Shown one piece after another: positions 63,325-64,000 of a stretch of 64,000 bases of DNA (positions are counted from its first letter, which is position 1; the number at the start of each line of letters is the position of its first letter). The stretch comes from Methanolobus tindarius DSM 2278. Lineage in GTDB: Archaea; Halobacteriota; Methanosarcinia; Methanosarcinales; Methanosarcinaceae. Location: contig NZ_AZAJ01000001.1 in the NCBI RefSeq assembly GCF_000504205.1, positions 2,330,879 through 2,394,878 on the forward strand, in the 5' to 3' direction. Both the position numbers and the translations under genes were made by a program. The notes under the pieces were generated by a model, which was not told where the DNA came from, did not search any database, and saw nothing but the letters and a program-made list of their open reading frames with translations.

Positions 63325-64000
63325 TACCACACCTGCCTTATTTTTTCCAGATAACTAATTGCAGAATACATTTTCTCAGGCTTTATGCTGTAATAGTTAT
63401 CATCTTTGACAATGAGATCCATATCTGACAACTGGAAGAAAGCTTTGTTTATTTCCGTGGAATTTCCACTGCAATCCCAGCTTATTGAGTCTGCGATTTC
63501 ATCTTTTGTGATATGGCCGTATGAGATTATCAGGGCCAGAATGAACTGCCCGGTATTGTCAAGATCAATGTCAATATGGGCATCTGTGGTGCTGCTCACT
63601 TTTATCTGGTTATTGTCAAGCCATTTGGTCCATATTTCCTTTGCAAGTCCCGGATTGCCATAAGATATTTTTGTTATTTCTCTGAGTATTACCGATTCCG
63701 GACTTTCATCATTATTTCTCTGTAGCAAAGAGAGCAGGTAAGAATAATTGATGTGTACACTATACAAATGTAATTTGCTTTTTGTTATCTTTTCAAGTAC
63801 CGGTTTTCTGGCTATTTCAATAACGTTTTTCTCTTCTTTCTGAGTATCATCTACAAATTCGATATCACTATTATCCTGAAGTAAAAAGTCTTTCATTTCC
63901 TCTTTTTCAAGTGAAGGAATTGTGATCTTAACAGAGAAATATTTGCTTATGTTTAGTACCTGGTCGAGATAGTTCCATGAATGTATGTTCCATGTGGTGA
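63324..64000 (-). CDS. C-terminal part of a probable P-loop/AAA-type ATPase (5' end outside the window)
   Basis: The frame is open from the window edge to TAA at 63324 (225 codons plus two bases); the ATG at 63896 is internal because the preceding sequence (SWNYLDQVLNISKYFSVKI) reads as coding. Visible are a helical lid-like segment (ISYGNPGLAKEIWTKWL, recalling the GNPxxA/xxW sensor region of STAND/AAA ATPases) and a C-terminal winged helix (ITKDEIADSISW, INKAFFQLSDMDLIV). The nucleotide site is outside the window, so the ATPase call is an inference. It overlaps mscS by one base. Confidence 0.65.
   Translation of the reverse strand, partial: TTWNIHSWNYLDQVLNISKYFSVKITIPSLEKEEMKDFLLQDNSDIEFVDDTQKEEKNVIEIARKPVLEKITKSKLHLYSVHINYSYLLSLLQRNNDESPESVILREITKISYGNPGLAKEIWTKWLDNNQIKVSSTTDAHIDIDLDNTGQFILALIISYGHITKDEIADSISWDCSGNSTEINKAFFQLSDMDLIVKDDNYYSIKPEKMYSAISYLEKIRQVW

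Noticed and set aside
1-64000. tRNA, rRNA, insertion sequence or replication origin
   Set aside because: I looked for T-loop motifs, conserved rRNA segments, transposase-like proteins and clustered origin boxes and saw none. A covariance-model search would be needed to be certain about short RNAs.

Overview
The window looks like the chromosome of a methylotrophic methanogen of the Methanosarcinaceae (Methanolobus/Methanococcoides-like). The genes are archaeal (Tsr3/DUF367, DUF460, Rio2, type IA topoisomerase with Zn ribbon, aCPSF-type beta-CASP protein, DUF2111). Ribosome binding sites are GGAG/GGTGAT, promoters are AT-rich with TATA boxes, and large PAS histidine kinases typical of this family are present. 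The genus is an inference. I found no rRNA, tRNA, CRISPR array or transposase.

Layout. 1-1743: edge of a reverse-strand gene behind a perfect palindrome, then the two-subunit class I fumarase. 1784-6752 (reverse): a Tad-like pilus/secretion motor (TadZ-like ATPase, TadA, TadB, TadC) with no pilin gene in view. 6933-8748: Tsr3, a LOG-like protein and exonuclease III. 9003-10609: oxidative stress operon of Fur/PerR, peroxiredoxin and a Dps-like thioferritin, with a PerR-like operator. 10932-14441: topA and a beta-CASP nuclease. 14468-21856: TPR protein, an unknown protein, MobA-like transferase, DUF460, Rio2, LarC and LarB.

22003-38807 is the most unusual part: an accessory island resembling bacterial electrophile/redox-stress clusters. 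It holds an Fe-S aldo/keto reductase, two cyclophilin-like proteins, DUF3737, PadR plus a DHA2 efflux pump, two cupins, a dienelactone-hydrolase-like protein, an acetyltransferase, a carboxymuconolactone decarboxylase-like protein, a zinc alcohol dehydrogenase, a membrane-anchored metallo-beta-lactamase-fold protein, a permease, a DUF362 lipoprotein, a TetR regulator and an orphan MacB-like permease. Variants of one operator, TGACT-N4-AGTCA, lie in at least six promoters here, including that of tetR. At four of them a second copy sits 51-57 bp away on the other side of the TATA box. I infer a TetR-controlled local regulon.

39003-43948: small and redox genes (DUF2111, thioredoxin reductase, glutaredoxin-like protein, AIM24), a palindrome-rich element, mini membrane proteins and a strong candidate structured RNA. 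44149-61361: signal transduction block with a PAS histidine kinase, a CheB-CheR-PAS fusion, rubrerythrin, a giant poly-HAMP chemoreceptor built from 273-bp repeats and a 2077-residue hybrid kinase with ten PAS domains, GAF, two receivers and Hpt. 61802-64000: a 30-residue membrane peptide gene, a Cys-rich protein, an MscS channel and the C-terminal part of a probable ATPase that overlaps mscS and runs off the window.

Two genes (AIM24 at 42060 and the hydrolase at 28790-29779) have coding sequence upstream of any normal start codon. They suggest a non-AUG start and a broken or frameshifted fusion, respectively.
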